Shown here piece by piece: positions 8,826-20,050 of a stretch of 64,000 bases of DNA. The stretch comes from VBDM01 sp035519135 (GTDB taxonomy: Bacteria > Pseudomonadota > Gammaproteobacteria > Burkholderiales > SG8-39): NCBI GenBank assembly GCA_035519135.1, contig DATIWX010000044.1:45228-109227 (forward strand), read 5' to 3'. The notes beneath the pieces were generated by a model. It saw only the letters and a program-made list of their open reading frames with translations, was not told the origin of the DNA and made no database searches. Positions within the stretch are counted from its first letter, which is position 1. Each line of letters starts with the position of its first letter. The translations under genes and the position numbers were made by a program.

Positions 8826-9254
8826 ATGACGCGCATCGACTTCTATTCCAACGCGGAATCCAAGCTTCAGGTCGCCTGCCAGGTCGTCGCCAAGGCGGTC
8901 CGCGAGCAAATGCCGGTCCTGGTCTACGCGCCTGACCAGAACACGGCTCGCAGCTTCGACAAGCTGCTGTGGACTTATCAGGCGATTGGTTTCGTACCCC
9001 ATTGTCTCGCCGGCGACGCGCTCGCCGCAGAGACCCCGGTGGTCATCGCGTTCGATGACTCCGAGGCCGCCCACCACCGAGTCATCCTCAATCTTCACCT
9101 GGAGTCGCCGCCGGCCTTCAGCCGTTTCGAAAGGCTGGTCGAGATCGTCGGCATGGACGACGACGATCGGCAGCGCGCCCGCAGCCGCTTCCGCTTCTAC
9201 CGCGACCGCGGCTACGAGATACACCATCACGACCTGGCGAAATCGACCCCATGA
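8826..9254 (+). CDS. holC: DNA polymerase III chi subunit
   Basis: Chi subunit of the clamp loader; with psi it links the loader to single-strand binding protein. The 142 residues start MTRIDFYSNAESKLQVACQVVAKAV and contain family blocks LVYAPDQNTARSFDKLLWTY, FVPHCLAGD and FRFYRDRGYEIHHHDL. The open frame runs far upstream inside pepA in another phase; ATG at 8826 is chosen because homologues begin there. Its stop overlaps the next start by four bases. Confidence 0.92.
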   Translation: MTRIDFYSNAESKLQVACQVVAKAVREQMPVLVYAPDQNTARSFDKLLWTYQAIGFVPHCLAGDALAAETPVVIAFDDSEAAHHRVILNLHLESPPAFSRFERLVEIVGMDDDDRQRARSRFRFYRDRGYEIHHHDLAKSTP

Positions 9255-9661
9255 GCGAGCCGGAAGACCTGCTGGGAAAGGCCGATGCGTTCCTCAAGCG
9301 CTACCACCCGTCGAGCGCCCCAGGCAGGCACGACGTTCCGGTTCTCACCGAGGTCATCGAGGAAGGCCGTGAAGCCCCACCGGGTCCGCCTGCGGCGGCA
9401 GCCCAGAATGCCGCAACCAGGCCCGATGTTGCAGAGATGGAGCAAAGACTGAAGCAGAGCATCCTCGATGCCGTCGCGTCGTACGTAACAAAATCGGTCG
9501 AGGAGCCCCTCAGGGCGCACCTGGAGGCTCACCTTCAGACCGCGCTCGCCGCCCTCAGCGCCCAGCTCAAGTCCGATCTGGAAACGCTCATCCGCGAGAC
9601 CGTCGCCCGCGCCGTCGCCGCAGAGATCACTCGCCTGCGGGGACCTTCGCGGGGCAGCTGA
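9251..9661 (+). CDS. Conserved hypothetical protein between holC and valS
   Basis: Protein of 136 residues with no recognised domain. It has a disordered Pro/Ala-rich N-terminal half (about 20-55) and a helical C-terminal half (about 58-130, EMEQRLKQSILDAVASYVTKSVEEPLRAHLEAHL...) with heptad spacing, probably a coiled coil. It overlaps holC by four bases (ATGA), so it is very likely translated. Small proteins of this build are common at this spot in betaproteobacteria; the role is unknown. Confidence 0.7.
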   Translation: MSEPEDLLGKADAFLKRYHPSSAPGRHDVPVLTEVIEEGREAPPGPPAAAAQNAATRPDVAEMEQRLKQSILDAVASYVTKSVEEPLRAHLEAHLQTALAALSAQLKSDLETLIRETVARAVAAEITRLRGPSRGS

Positions 9662-9664
9662 AGC

Positions 9665-9726
9665 TATAATCCCTCAGAGCGCGTCGAACCGGGCTCCTGC
9701 AGTGAGCACCGCTCGGCGCGTTTTTT
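9665..9726 (+). terminator. Terminator-like hairpin in the valS leader, behind a TATAAT
   Basis: TATAAT (9665-9670) is followed by an interrupted stem-loop (9680-9720) whose paired blocks are CGCG/CGCG, CGA/TCG and GCTC/GAGC. A run of six T (9721-9726) follows, 14 bases before the valS ATG. It may end upstream transcription or attenuate valS. The -35 is poor and the stem has internal mismatches, so this is tentative. Confidence 0.35.
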
Positions 9727-9740
9727 CGTTCTGACCGCAA

Positions 9741-12524
<2,784 letters not shown>

Positions 12525-12542
12525 GGGCTCGGCCGCTCTCCC

Positions 12543-13793
12543 GTGATCCCCGCGCTGCGAGCCTTTCGCTCCACGAACTTTCGCATCTTCTACGCCGGGC
12601 AGGGGCTGGCCCTGCTCGGAAACTGGATGCAGAGCGTGGCGATGAGCTGGCTCGTGTATCGCGTGACCGGCTCGGCGCTGCTGCTCGGCGTCACCGCCGG
12701 CGCGCAGCAGCTGCCGGTGCTGTTTCTTTCGCCGATCGCAGGCGTCTGGGCCGACCGCGTCAACCGCCGCCGCCTGCTGGTGATGATCCAGTCGCTCGCC
12801 TTCGCGCAGGCCCTGACGCTCGCCGCGCTCACTTTCGCCGACGTGGTCCGCGTCCCCTTCTTGATCGGCCTCGCTCTGCTCCTAGGCATCATCACCGCGT
12901 TCGAGACGCCAACGAGACAGGCCTTTCTCCTGGAGCTGATCGACCACCGGGAAGACCTGCCGAATGCCATCGCGCTCCAGTCGATGCTGTTTCAGGCGGC
13001 GCGCTTCGTCGGACCCTCCGTCGCCGGATTGGTGCTAGCCCTGCTCGGCGAGGCGTGGTGCTTCCTGGCCAACGCTCTCTTCTATCTCGCCATCATCGGA
13101 ACCTACGCTGCGGTGCGCGTGAAGCCGCGCGAACCGCCCCGGACCGGGGTGGAGTGGTGGCGCCAGCTCGCCTCCGGATTCGCCTACGCGTTCGGGTTCA
13201 CCGGAACCCGGCGCCTGCTCCTGCTGCTCATGATGGTTGGGCTCTTCTCCGCGCCCTGGCAATCGCTGATGCCGATTTTCGCTGCAGAGACCTTCAGCGG
13301 CGACTCGCGGACGTTCGGCTTTCTGATCGGCGCGGTGGGCCTGGGAGCGGTAACGGGCACCTTCGTGCTTGCGGCGCGCAGCTCGGTGCGGGGCCTTGGC
13401 CGGGTTGTCGCTTCGACGACCGTGACGGCCGGTGCGGCGCTGATCGGCTTTTCCCTTTCGGAAACGCTATGGTTGTCGCTCGCTTTTCTCGCCCTTTTCG
13501 GGGCCGGGCTGGTCGTCACCGCGGCTTCGATCAACACGATCCTGCAGACGCTCGCGGAAGAGGACAAGCGAGCGAGGATCATCAGCATGTACGTCATGTG
13601 CTTCCTCGGGTTCGCGCCCATCGGCAATTTCATCGCGGGCGCGCTCGCGGAGTCTATCGGGGTCCACTGGACCCTGTTCTCATGCGGCGTCGTCGTCGCC
13701 GCGGCCGGGAGCGTATTCGCTCTGCGCTTGAAGAGCTGGGCGAGCGCCGTAAGGCCGGTCTACCTCAAGCAGGGGATCATCCGCGATCGCTAG
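12543..13793 (+). CDS. MFS transporter, EntS-like (MFS_3)
   Basis: Inner-membrane major facilitator of 416 residues with about 12 hydrophobic segments. It begins RAFRSTNFRIFYAGQGLALLGNWMQSVAMSWLVYRVTGSALLLG, typical of the EntS/MFS_3 branch. The loop between helices 2 and 3 is the family signature A variant GVWADRVNRRRLL. Substrate is unknown; relatives export siderophores or drugs. The start is GTG, 18 bases after valS. Confidence 0.88.
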   Translation: MIPALRAFRSTNFRIFYAGQGLALLGNWMQSVAMSWLVYRVTGSALLLGVTAGAQQLPVLFLSPIAGVWADRVNRRRLLVMIQSLAFAQALTLAALTFADVVRVPFLIGLALLLGIITAFETPTRQAFLLELIDHREDLPNAIALQSMLFQAARFVGPSVAGLVLALLGEAWCFLANALFYLAIIGTYAAVRVKPREPPRTGVEWWRQLASGFAYAFGFTGTRRLLLLLMMVGLFSAPWQSLMPIFAAETFSGDSRTFGFLIGAVGLGAVTGTFVLAARSSVRGLGRVVASTTVTAGAALIGFSLSETLWLSLAFLALFGAGLVVTAASINTILQTLAEEDKRARIISMYVMCFLGFAPIGNFIAGALAESIGVHWTLFSCGVVVAAAGSVFALRLKSWASAVRPVYLKQGIIRDR

Positions 13794-13801
13794 GCGCGAG
13801 C

Positions 13802-14032
13802 TCACTTCTTCTTCATGAAGAAGGTGAAGACCTTGTCTGCCTCGGTATGAGAGAGCAGTTCGTTCCCGGTCTGCTTGGCGAAAGCCTGGAAATCCTTGAC
13901 CGCCCCGGGATCGGTGGCCAGGACACGCAGCACCTGCCCGCTCTTGATGTCGGCCAGAGCCTTCTTGGCGCGAAGGATCGGAAGCGGGCAATTGAGTCCT
14001 CGTACGTCCAGGTCCTTGTCGAAGGTCGTCAT
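13802..14032 (-). CDS. TusA/SirA-like sulfur carrier protein
   Basis: Protein of 76 residues with the SirA/TusA fold and the motif RGLNCPLPILRAKKAL, whose Cys15 would carry persulfide sulfur in sulfur relay or tRNA thiolation. The tail TEADKVFTFFMKKK is family-typical. Stand-alone gene, convergent with the MFS gene and divergent from the ChrB-like gene; no sulfur gene is nearby. Confidence 0.88.
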   Translation of the reverse strand: MTTFDKDLDVRGLNCPLPILRAKKALADIKSGQVLRVLATDPGAVKDFQAFAKQTGNELLSHTEADKVFTFFMKKK

Positions 14033-14187
14033 CGTCGTCCGATTGCGCTCAAAGGGCGAAGACTATACCAAACCGCCCGCCCGTTGAAGCGGGACCGGCG
14101 CTGGGGCGTGCCCCGGACGCGGCCGGGTTGCTGAATCGGATTTCGGTACTTAAACTGGGACGCCGCCAGCAAGTTACTGGAGCAGCT

Positions 14188-15174
14188 TTGGCCAAAGAAA
14201 CACCACAACCTGATTCGCAATGGCTGGTCTTTGTCGCCAGCCTTCCCATGGACGATCCCGCCTCCAGGATGCGGGTACTGCGCACGCTGGAGGCGATGGG
14301 TTGCGCGCTGCTGCGCGAGGGCGTGTATCTGCTGCCTGACAAGCCGGTCAACCGTCAGGGACTGCAGCGATTGTCCGAGCACACCCTTCGCATCAGCGGC
14401 TCGGCCCACGTCCTGCATGTGACCAGCGCTGACGCCGAGCAGGGACGATCATTCAAGTCGCTTTTCGACCGCGCGGCGAAATACGAGGAGCTGATCAAGG
14501 TGATCGAAGGGCTGCGAGCAGGGTTCGGCATTTCCGAGCCAAGCGCGATCGCCCGGGTGCTCAACAAGCAGCGCCGCGAATTCGAGGCTATCAGCGCCTT
14601 GGATTTCTTCGATTCACCCTTGAAGGAGCAAGCCGCGCGCGTGCTGCGAGAGACCGAGGCCGAGGTACGCAAGAGAATGTTCCCCGACGCGGCCAAGTCG
14701 GGCGGACGCCTGACCCAGACCGGGCGGTACTATTTCAAGCGGGTCTGGGCGTCACGCAAGCCTCTTCTGGCCGACCGGCTCGCGTCGGGGTGGCTGATAC
14801 GGCGGTTCATCGACCCGGAGGCAGTGCTCATGTGGCTGGACAAGACCCAGCCGTGCCCCTCGACTGCGGTCGGGTTCGGTTTCGAGGGCGCGACCTTTTC
14901 CAACAGCAGGGACAAGGTGACGTTTCAGGAGTTGCTTGTGCGTTTCAGCCTGGACGGCAACGAAACGCTCGCCAGGATCGGCGCGCTGGTGCACTACCTC
15001 GACGCCGGGGGCGCCGCGCCCGTCGCCGAGGCGGCGGGCGTCGAAACTCTGCTCCAGGGCGCGCGCCGCCGCTGCGGCAGCGACGAGGAGCTGTTCACCG
15101 AGACAGAAAAGACATTCGACCTGCTGTACGAGGCTTACTTCGAAGGCCCAGCAAAAGACTCGCCCTCTCGCTAG
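14188..15174 (+). CDS. ChrB-like protein (chromate resistance ChrB domain)
   Basis: Similar to ChrB, a chromate-sensing regulator/accessory protein. With TTG at 14188, preceded by GGAG at suitable spacing, it has 328 residues; an in-frame TTG at 14128 would add 20 residues without support. The N-terminal half (WLVFVASLPMDDPASRMRVLRTLEAMGCALLREGVYLLP) resembles the ChrB N-terminal domain. The C-terminal half (LADRLASGWLIRRFIDPEAVLMWLDK...FGFEGATFSN...VTFQELLVRF) is the ChrB C-terminal domain. No chrA efflux gene is adjacent, so a different or general role is possible. Its stop overlaps the convergent M48 gene by four bases. Confidence 0.8.
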   Translation: MAKETPQPDSQWLVFVASLPMDDPASRMRVLRTLEAMGCALLREGVYLLPDKPVNRQGLQRLSEHTLRISGSAHVLHVTSADAEQGRSFKSLFDRAAKYEELIKVIEGLRAGFGISEPSAIARVLNKQRREFEAISALDFFDSPLKEQAARVLRETEAEVRKRMFPDAAKSGGRLTQTGRYYFKRVWASRKPLLADRLASGWLIRRFIDPEAVLMWLDKTQPCPSTAVGFGFEGATFSNSRDKVTFQELLVRFSLDGNETLARIGALVHYLDAGGAAPVAEAAGVETLLQGARRRCGSDEELFTETEKTFDLLYEAYFEGPAKDSPSR

Positions 15175-16598
15175 CGAGCCCTTTTCTCCTCGGCTTGCAG
15201 CGAGCGCAGATCCCGCAGACGGGCCTCGACTGCCGACAACTGGTAGAAGTCGCCGTCGCCGCTCTTTTGAGCGAGCTGGAGCTGCTCGATCGCAGCCGGC
15301 AAAGTTCCCTGCAGGATGTAGGTTTCGGCAAGCGCTTGATGGTGCAACAGGCGCTTGCCCGATGCCGCGTAGGACTTGGCCTGGAGGCCGTATAGCCTGG
15401 CGTCGCGCGGATAGCTTTTCACGAGATCGGAAAGCCAGGCGAGCGCCGCCGCATGCTGGCCCATGCCCTGCAACACGTCGACGTAGGCGTAGTGAAGGGG
15501 ACGATAGTTGGGAAATCGCGACAGAGCCGCACGAAGCACGTCCCCTGCTCCAGGCGCATCGCCCGCGCCGAGACGAATGCGCGCCAGCAGCAGAGCCACC
15601 ATGGGATGGGGCCCCAGAAGCTTTTGCGCGGCTTCGGCCTCGGTCGCGGCTCGGCGATAGTCCTGCGAGCGCGCCAGGGCATTGGCGAAGCCGTAGTGTG
15701 CCGCGGCTTCGTTGGCATAGCGATGCTCGCGCACCTGCTCGTCGAAGTGCGCCACGGCCTCGCGCGGCGTGCCCTGCCCGGCGACGAGCCTGGCGCGGAC
15801 AAGGTAGAACTCGACGCTGTCGGGCGACTGCTTGTAGACGGCATTCTGGGCGCGGTTTTGCATGTCGGCGATTCGCTCGCTGGTGAGCGGGTGGGTTCTC
15901 AGGTAGGCCGGGGCGTTGTTCTCGTACAGCCGCGTCGCCTTCTGCATGCGTTCGAAGAACGTGCCCATGGCACTGACGTCGAAGCCGGCCTGCTGAAGAT
16001 ACTGAAAGCCGACGCGGTCGGCTTCCCGCTCGAAATCGCGCGTGTAGTTGATCTGCGATTGCACGCTGGCCGCGCCGGCCCCCGTTATGACCGCCTGGGT
16101 TACGTCCGGGCGGGACCGCGCGGCGAGCAGCCCCAGAACAACCGCTGCGAGCACGGGGATCGACATCTGTTCCTGCTTTCCCAGCAATCGCGCGAGGTGG
16201 TGCTGGGTCACGTGGGCCACCTCGTGGGACAGCACGCTGGCGAATTCCGATTCGGTTTGCGCGGCGAGCAGCAGTCCCGTGTGCACTCCGACGAATCCTC
16301 CCGGCATGGCGAAGGCGTTGATGGTGTTGTCGCGAACCAGAAAGAACTCGAAGTCCTGCTGTGCGTCGGCTGTCGCCATCACGACGCGCCGCCCGACCTC
16401 GTTCACGTACTCAGTGAGCTCGGGATCGTCGAGGTAGGTCGGATCGCGGCGAATTTCACGTATCGCCTGCTCTCCGATCTTGCGCTCGATGGCGGGCGAA
16501 AGGAGTCCGCCGGACGTGTCACCCAGCTCCGGAAGCGCCTGCCCGGTCGCTCGAGGGACAAGCAGAATCAGGCTCAGGCAGGTTGCCGCTATTCTCAT
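15171..16598 (-). CDS. bepA: M48 family periplasmic metalloprotease with TPR domain (BepA-like)
   Basis: Periplasmic zinc protease/chaperone for outer-membrane assembly; E. coli BepA acts on LptD and BAM substrates. It has 475 residues with a signal peptide (about 1-19). The zinc motif HEVAH is at 125-129, and the third ligand lies in RDFEREADRVGFQYL. The tetratricopeptide C-terminal half (about 265-470) contains several A..HYGFANAL-type helical pairs. Full length, stand-alone. Confidence 0.92.
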   Translation of the reverse strand: MRIAATCLSLILLVPRATGQALPELGDTSGGLLSPAIERKIGEQAIREIRRDPTYLDDPELTEYVNEVGRRVVMATADAQQDFEFFLVRDNTINAFAMPGGFVGVHTGLLLAAQTESEFASVLSHEVAHVTQHHLARLLGKQEQMSIPVLAAVVLGLLAARSRPDVTQAVITGAGAASVQSQINYTRDFEREADRVGFQYLQQAGFDVSAMGTFFERMQKATRLYENNAPAYLRTHPLTSERIADMQNRAQNAVYKQSPDSVEFYLVRARLVAGQGTPREAVAHFDEQVREHRYANEAAAHYGFANALARSQDYRRAATEAEAAQKLLGPHPMVALLLARIRLGAGDAPGAGDVLRAALSRFPNYRPLHYAYVDVLQGMGQHAAALAWLSDLVKSYPRDARLYGLQAKSYAASGKRLLHHQALAETYILQGTLPAAIEQLQLAQKSGDGDFYQLSAVEARLRDLRSLQAEEKRAR

Positions 16599-16626
16599 GG
16601 ATAATATGATACCGCTGCGCGGCAGT

Positions 16627-16643
16627 GGTTCCCTTGGGGAACC
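16627..16643 (+). other. Perfect 7-bp dyad in the moaC leader
   Basis: GGTTCCC-TTG-GGGAACC lies 33 bases before the moaC ATG, downstream of an AT-rich -10-like stretch (TATGAT). It could be an operator or a small mRNA hairpin. It is far too small for a molybdenum cofactor riboswitch. Confidence 0.3.
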
Positions 16644-16676
16644 GTCCGCTCGGCGCGTGTTTCAAGGGGCAGGAGA

Positions 16677-17165
16677 ATGAGTCGTCCTGGAAAATTCACT
16701 CACTTCGACGCGTCGGGCCAGGCCCATATGGTGGATGTGGGAGGGAAGCCGGAGACGCGACGCGTCGCACGAGCGAGCGGCACGATCGGCATGTCCCTCG
16801 AAACTCTGAAGCTCATCCTCGCGGGCGGTGCCAAGAAGGGCGACGTTCTCGGCGTCGCACGCGTCGCGGCCATCCAGGGAGCCAAACGAGCTGGCGAATT
16901 GATCCCCCTGTGCCATCCGCTCAACCTCACGCGCATCGCCGCCGAATTCGCCGTGGACAAGCGCGCCTCGACGGTCCGGCTCGTCGTCACGGTGGAAACG
17001 CTGGGCCGGACCGGGGTGGAGATGGAAGCGCTGACTGCGGTCAGCGTGGGCCTGCTGACGATCTACGACATGTGCAAGGCCGTGGACCGCGCGATGACCA
17101 TCGGGGAGATCAGGCTGCTCGAGAAATCCGGCGGACGGTCTGGGCACTATCGGCGCATGGACTAG
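16677..17165 (+). CDS. moaC: Cyclic pyranopterin monophosphate synthase
   Basis: Second step of molybdenum cofactor synthesis: converts 3',8-cyclo-7,8-dihydro-GTP, made by MoaA, to cPMP. It has 162 residues. Conserved blocks are HMVDVGGKPETRRVA, KKGDVLGVARVAAIQGAKRAGELIPLCHPL and LLTIYDMCKAVDR, which hold the catalytic Lys and Asp. GGAG precedes the ATG. The cofactor would serve the formate dehydrogenase FdsA encoded 30 kb away. No other moa gene is adjacent. Confidence 0.96.
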   Translation: MSRPGKFTHFDASGQAHMVDVGGKPETRRVARASGTIGMSLETLKLILAGGAKKGDVLGVARVAAIQGAKRAGELIPLCHPLNLTRIAAEFAVDKRASTVRLVVTVETLGRTGVEMEALTAVSVGLLTIYDMCKAVDRAMTIGEIRLLEKSGGRSGHYRRMD

Positions 17166-17198
17166 TCAGGCCGGCCTCCCGCCAAGCTACGATCGACT

Positions 17199-18869
17199 TC
17201 AGGGCGATGCGGTTCGGGCGCGTTTACCCGGCGCGACGCCAGCGCTCGAAGATTCCAGGCGCTCGATCTCGTAGTCTGCGCCGTTGAAGCCCAACTCGGA
17301 TGCCCGCCGGTACTCGGTCATTGCCTCCGGGATCCGGCCGAGGTGCTCCAGGACGAGCCCCAGCCTGTGGTGCCCAAGCGCGCCTTCGGGCCTCAACTCG
17401 ACCGCGCGTGACAGATACGGCAGGGCCAACTGGTACTCGCCAAGCATGAAGTGGATGAAGCCGCGGGCGAAATAGCAGTGCACCGTCCCCGGATATTGTT
17501 GCATGCACCTGTCGGCAACCTCGATGGCTTTATCCGGCCTCCCCCCGTAGGCGTACTCCCTGCCCGCCATATACAGGGTACGCGAGCCCCAGGGAACGGG
17601 CTTCGCCGGAAGCTTGAGGTAGGCGTCCTCCCATAGAAGCACGGGCCTGGAGAATGTCACTAAACGGTCGTATGCCTGGTACAGGAGTACGGGGATCGCA
17701 AGCGCGGCGGCGGCCACCCCTGCCCGCAAGGGAGCCGCACTGAGGAGCGCCGCGATGGCGATCATCACACCGGGTGCCCAGAGATAGCTCCGATAGAGCA
17801 CGAACGGCTCTTGAAATCGCACAGTACTGAACTCGACCAGGAACAAGATCCACGTGAAGAGCATCCCGAACCCGACCATTCCGATTCGGCCTCTCCGCAG
17901 GAGAAGGAGAAAGCCAACCGCGGCAAAAGCGAGGAAGGCGAAGACCTTGAGAAGGATCCAGCCGGCCGACCAGGTGTCGAAGAAATCGACCCGGACATCG
18001 ATGGACATCGCACCCGTAGCCGGCCAAAGCCAGAGTGCGAGGTACTTGAAGAACAGCCCCGCCTGGGTGACCACACTCATCGGCCAGGACAAGTCGGCGA
18101 TGGCGTGTCCGAAGGTGCCCTCGAGCTGGCTTGCCAGGCCGCCGAAATCGGGCTCGTACGCCGCGCCGATCAGCCATTTCCTGCCGAACGTCACGAAAAT
18201 AGCCGCTGGAGCGCAGGCTGCCAGGTAGATTGCGGCGTGACGAAATGCAAAGCGCCGTTCCCCCACCAGAACTGCAGCGAGTGCCGCCGCGCCGGGCAAC
18301 AGAACGCTATGCTCCTTGGACAGAACGGCCACCGAGTACATGAGCGCGGCTGACAGCGCGTCGCTATGCCGGCCACGCGTCAATCCGCGCAAGAACAACA
18401 CGATCGAGAGGAGCGAGAACAGGGTGGCGAAGACGATCGTCCGCTGCACCAGATATCCGGCGCCGTAGACCGCGACCGGGTGGATCGCGAACACGGCGGC
18501 TCCGACACACGCCCAGAGTGCTGCTGTCGACTCGGTTCGCAACCCCGGCCTGTCCGAGGGCGAAACAGCACGCAGCAGGTCGTAGATCAGCTTGCACAGT
18601 GCGAGCGCACAGGCAAGGTGGAAGACCAAGCTGACGATGCGGTGCGCCCGCATGCCGCCCACCTCGATTTCGGTGATGGCAAGCGAGAAATACGGCGGGA
18701 GACGCATGTCCAGGCCGAACGGGTGGGTCGCGTAATACGCGAACTTATACCCGGAGAAGAATTGCCAGTCGTCGAATACTCTCGGATTGTCCAGGAAAGG
18801 CCAGTACAGGCCGCCGGCGAGAGCCACGACCAGAGCGACGCCCGTCCAGGTGAAAAGAGTTCGGCGCAT
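17199..18869 (-). CDS. TMTC-like membrane protein: GT-C-type helices plus TPR tail, behind pilA
   Basis: Protein of 556 residues. About 11 transmembrane helices (1-425) are followed by a soluble tail with three tetratricopeptide units (about 440-540, CYFARGFIHFMLGEYQLALPYLSRAVELRPEGALGHHRLGLVLEHLG). The first periplasmic loop carries an acidic pair, D33-D34 in RVFDDWQFF, at the place of the metal-binding Asp of GT-C glycosyltransferases. The layout matches TMTC-like O-mannosyltransferases. It follows pilA, so it may glycosylate the pilin; that is inference. Its ATG is two bases after the T-run of the pilA terminator and has no clear SD. A paralogue lies at 43,433-44,806. Confidence 0.72.
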   Translation of the reverse strand: MRRTLFTWTGVALVVALAGGLYWPFLDNPRVFDDWQFFSGYKFAYYATHPFGLDMRLPPYFSLAITEIEVGGMRAHRIVSLVFHLACALALCKLIYDLLRAVSPSDRPGLRTESTAALWACVGAAVFAIHPVAVYGAGYLVQRTIVFATLFSLLSIVLFLRGLTRGRHSDALSAALMYSVAVLSKEHSVLLPGAAALAAVLVGERRFAFRHAAIYLAACAPAAIFVTFGRKWLIGAAYEPDFGGLASQLEGTFGHAIADLSWPMSVVTQAGLFFKYLALWLWPATGAMSIDVRVDFFDTWSAGWILLKVFAFLAFAAVGFLLLLRRGRIGMVGFGMLFTWILFLVEFSTVRFQEPFVLYRSYLWAPGVMIAIAALLSAAPLRAGVAAAALAIPVLLYQAYDRLVTFSRPVLLWEDAYLKLPAKPVPWGSRTLYMAGREYAYGGRPDKAIEVADRCMQQYPGTVHCYFARGFIHFMLGEYQLALPYLSRAVELRPEGALGHHRLGLVLEHLGRIPEAMTEYRRASELGFNGADYEIERLESSSAGVAPGKRARTASP

Positions 18870-18871
18870 GG

Positions 18872-18904
18872 AAAAAAAAAGGTACCCCGAAGGGTACCTT
18901 TTTT
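18872..18904. terminator. Bidirectional intrinsic terminator after pilA
   Basis: Perfect 7-bp stem GGTACCC/GGGTACC (18881-18887 and 18892-18898) flanked by nine A on one side and six T on the other. It can therefore work in both directions. In the pilA transcript the loop reads UUCG, an exceptionally stable tetraloop, followed by U9. It lies between the pilA stop and the TMTC-like start codon, so it should make pilin mRNA abundant and leave the downstream gene to readthrough. Confidence 0.9.
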
Positions 18905-18922
18905 GTCCAGCTTGAGTTGCGA

Positions 18923-19414
18923 CTAGCCGCGGCAGGAACCCGGCAGGAACTTCGGGTTCAGGTTGGTGCCGTCGATCGTCGAACCGCAGCGCCAGGCGTA
19001 GACGGTCGTCCCGCCCACGTCGGCCTTGGTCAACATGGTCGTCGCGTCCTTCATTGGAGCCAAGGTAACGATCGAGCCATTGATGCCGGCGCTCGCCGCA
19101 AAGCCCTGGATCGCGATCTGGACCAGGCCATCCACGGTGGTGTGGATGCTCGCCACGTACTTCGAGGCTCCGCCCACGGTCGCCGCAGTGACTTCACAGC
19201 CCCAGGAGTCGGCCGCCTGCGTAGCGCTGTTGCCGCTTTGGTAGATCTCGGTCACCGAAGTACGGCACGCGCTGGCCGCCAGAATCACCTCGGAGATCTT
19301 CGCCCGGTTGCTGTAGTCCTGGTACGCGGGGAGCGCCACCGCGGCCAGAATGCCGATGATCGCGACCACGATCATCAACTCGATCAAGGTAAAGCCCTTC
19401 TGCAGCGTTCTCAT
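18923..19414 (-). CDS. pilA: Type IV major pilin
   Basis: Prepilin of 163 residues. The leader MRTLQKG is cut before FTLIELMIVVAIIGILAAVALPAYQDY, the class IVa N-terminal helix with Glu at +5. Internal Cys residues are Cys47 and Cys72 (counting from the initiator Met). The last Cys pair (AWRCGST...PGSCRG) would close the D-region disulfide loop. A strong SD GGAAGGAG precedes the ATG. It has its own sigma-54 promoter and terminator. The PilB/GspE-type ATPase at 21,750-24,116 is the nearest machinery gene. Confidence 0.95.
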   Translation of the reverse strand: MRTLQKGFTLIELMIVVAIIGILAAVALPAYQDYSNRAKISEVILAASACRTSVTEIYQSGNSATQAADSWGCEVTAATVGGASKYVASIHTTVDGLVQIAIQGFAASAGINGSIVTLAPMKDATTMLTKADVGGTTVYAWRCGSTIDGTNLNPKFLPGSCRG

Positions 19415-19432
19415 GAGTTCTCCTTCCTTGTG

Positions 19433-19447
19433 ACGCCAAATTGGCGT
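19433..19447. other. Dyad in the pilA 5' leader
   Basis: ACGCCAA-A-TTGGCGT, a perfect 7-bp dyad between the predicted transcription start (about 19,451) and the pilin SD. It could be an operator or a small mRNA hairpin. No regulator is recognised from it. Confidence 0.35.
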
Positions 19448-19461
19448 TGCGTGCTTCTCGG

Positions 19462-19477
19462 AGCAAACCGCGTGCCT
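19462..19477 (-). promoter_or_regulatory. Sigma-54 (-24/-12) promoter of pilA
   Basis: On the minus strand AGGCACGCGGTTTGCT has GG and GC separated by exactly ten bases, matching TGGCACG-N4-TTGCW except the first base. Transcription would start about 37 bases before the pilA ATG. PilR-dependent sigma-54 promoters are usual for pilA. No pilS/pilR genes are in the window. Confidence 0.8.
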
Positions 19478-19709
19478 GCCCCAGGTAAGATCCTATCTTA
19501 TTGTAATTAATGCACTTTAATGCCTTCCTTAAGCTTCCCGCGAAGGAATGCACGGTCCGGCTATCCCTCATTAGGGCACAGAGTGACGCTACGCGTCACC
19601 CCCTTCGCGACCAGAAAGAAAAGGAGGGAGGCGCGGGCGGAAACCTGCTCGACCCCACTGGGGTATTCTTCCTCAGTGGCAAAATCAGGCTCCGATCTCG
19701 CGAACGTTG

Positions 19710-20018
19710 ATGCTGTTCTCGTCCAGCAAGTTTGACACCCTGGTGCAGGGGCTGAGGCAACGGATCAGCGTGCGTTTCCCGCCGGTGATCGCCAACGACC
19801 CGGAGCGCGCCGTTTCGCGGACCCGAATCGAGGAAATACTGGACGAGATTTTCGCCGAGACTCTGCAACCCGACAGTGAAGGCCAGATCGGGTTCCTGAG
19901 CAAAGCGCGGCTGAGAAACGCATTCAAGCGGGAATTGCGGGAAATTGGGTACGACGAGAAATTCGTCGATTTCGCCACCGACAAGCTCATCGGACGGCTG
20001 GTGCGCGCGGCCGGATAG
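19710..20018 (+). CDS. Hypothetical small protein
   Basis: Protein of 102 residues, charged and helical, without signal or membrane segment; no family recognised. Highlights are RFPPVIANDPERAVSRTRIEEILDEIFAE and the tail FLSKARLRNAFKRELREIGYDEKFVDFATDKLIGRLVR. ATG at 19,710 is preferred over the adjacent TTG. It is divergent from pilA and convergent with the HD-GYP gene, the only plus-strand gene between moaC and the Crp/Fnr gene. Codon use resembles its neighbours. Confidence 0.6.
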   Translation: MLFSSSKFDTLVQGLRQRISVRFPPVIANDPERAVSRTRIEEILDEIFAETLQPDSEGQIGFLSKARLRNAFKRELREIGYDEKFVDFATDKLIGRLVRAAG

Positions 20019-20050
20019 GGACGCGACGCAGGTACCTGTCGAGGGATAAA

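Noticed and set aside
7332..9254. Long plus-strand open frame of 640 codons across pepA and holC
   Set aside because: Only its last 143 codons are holC; the rest is an Arg-rich shadow of pepA typical for high GC.
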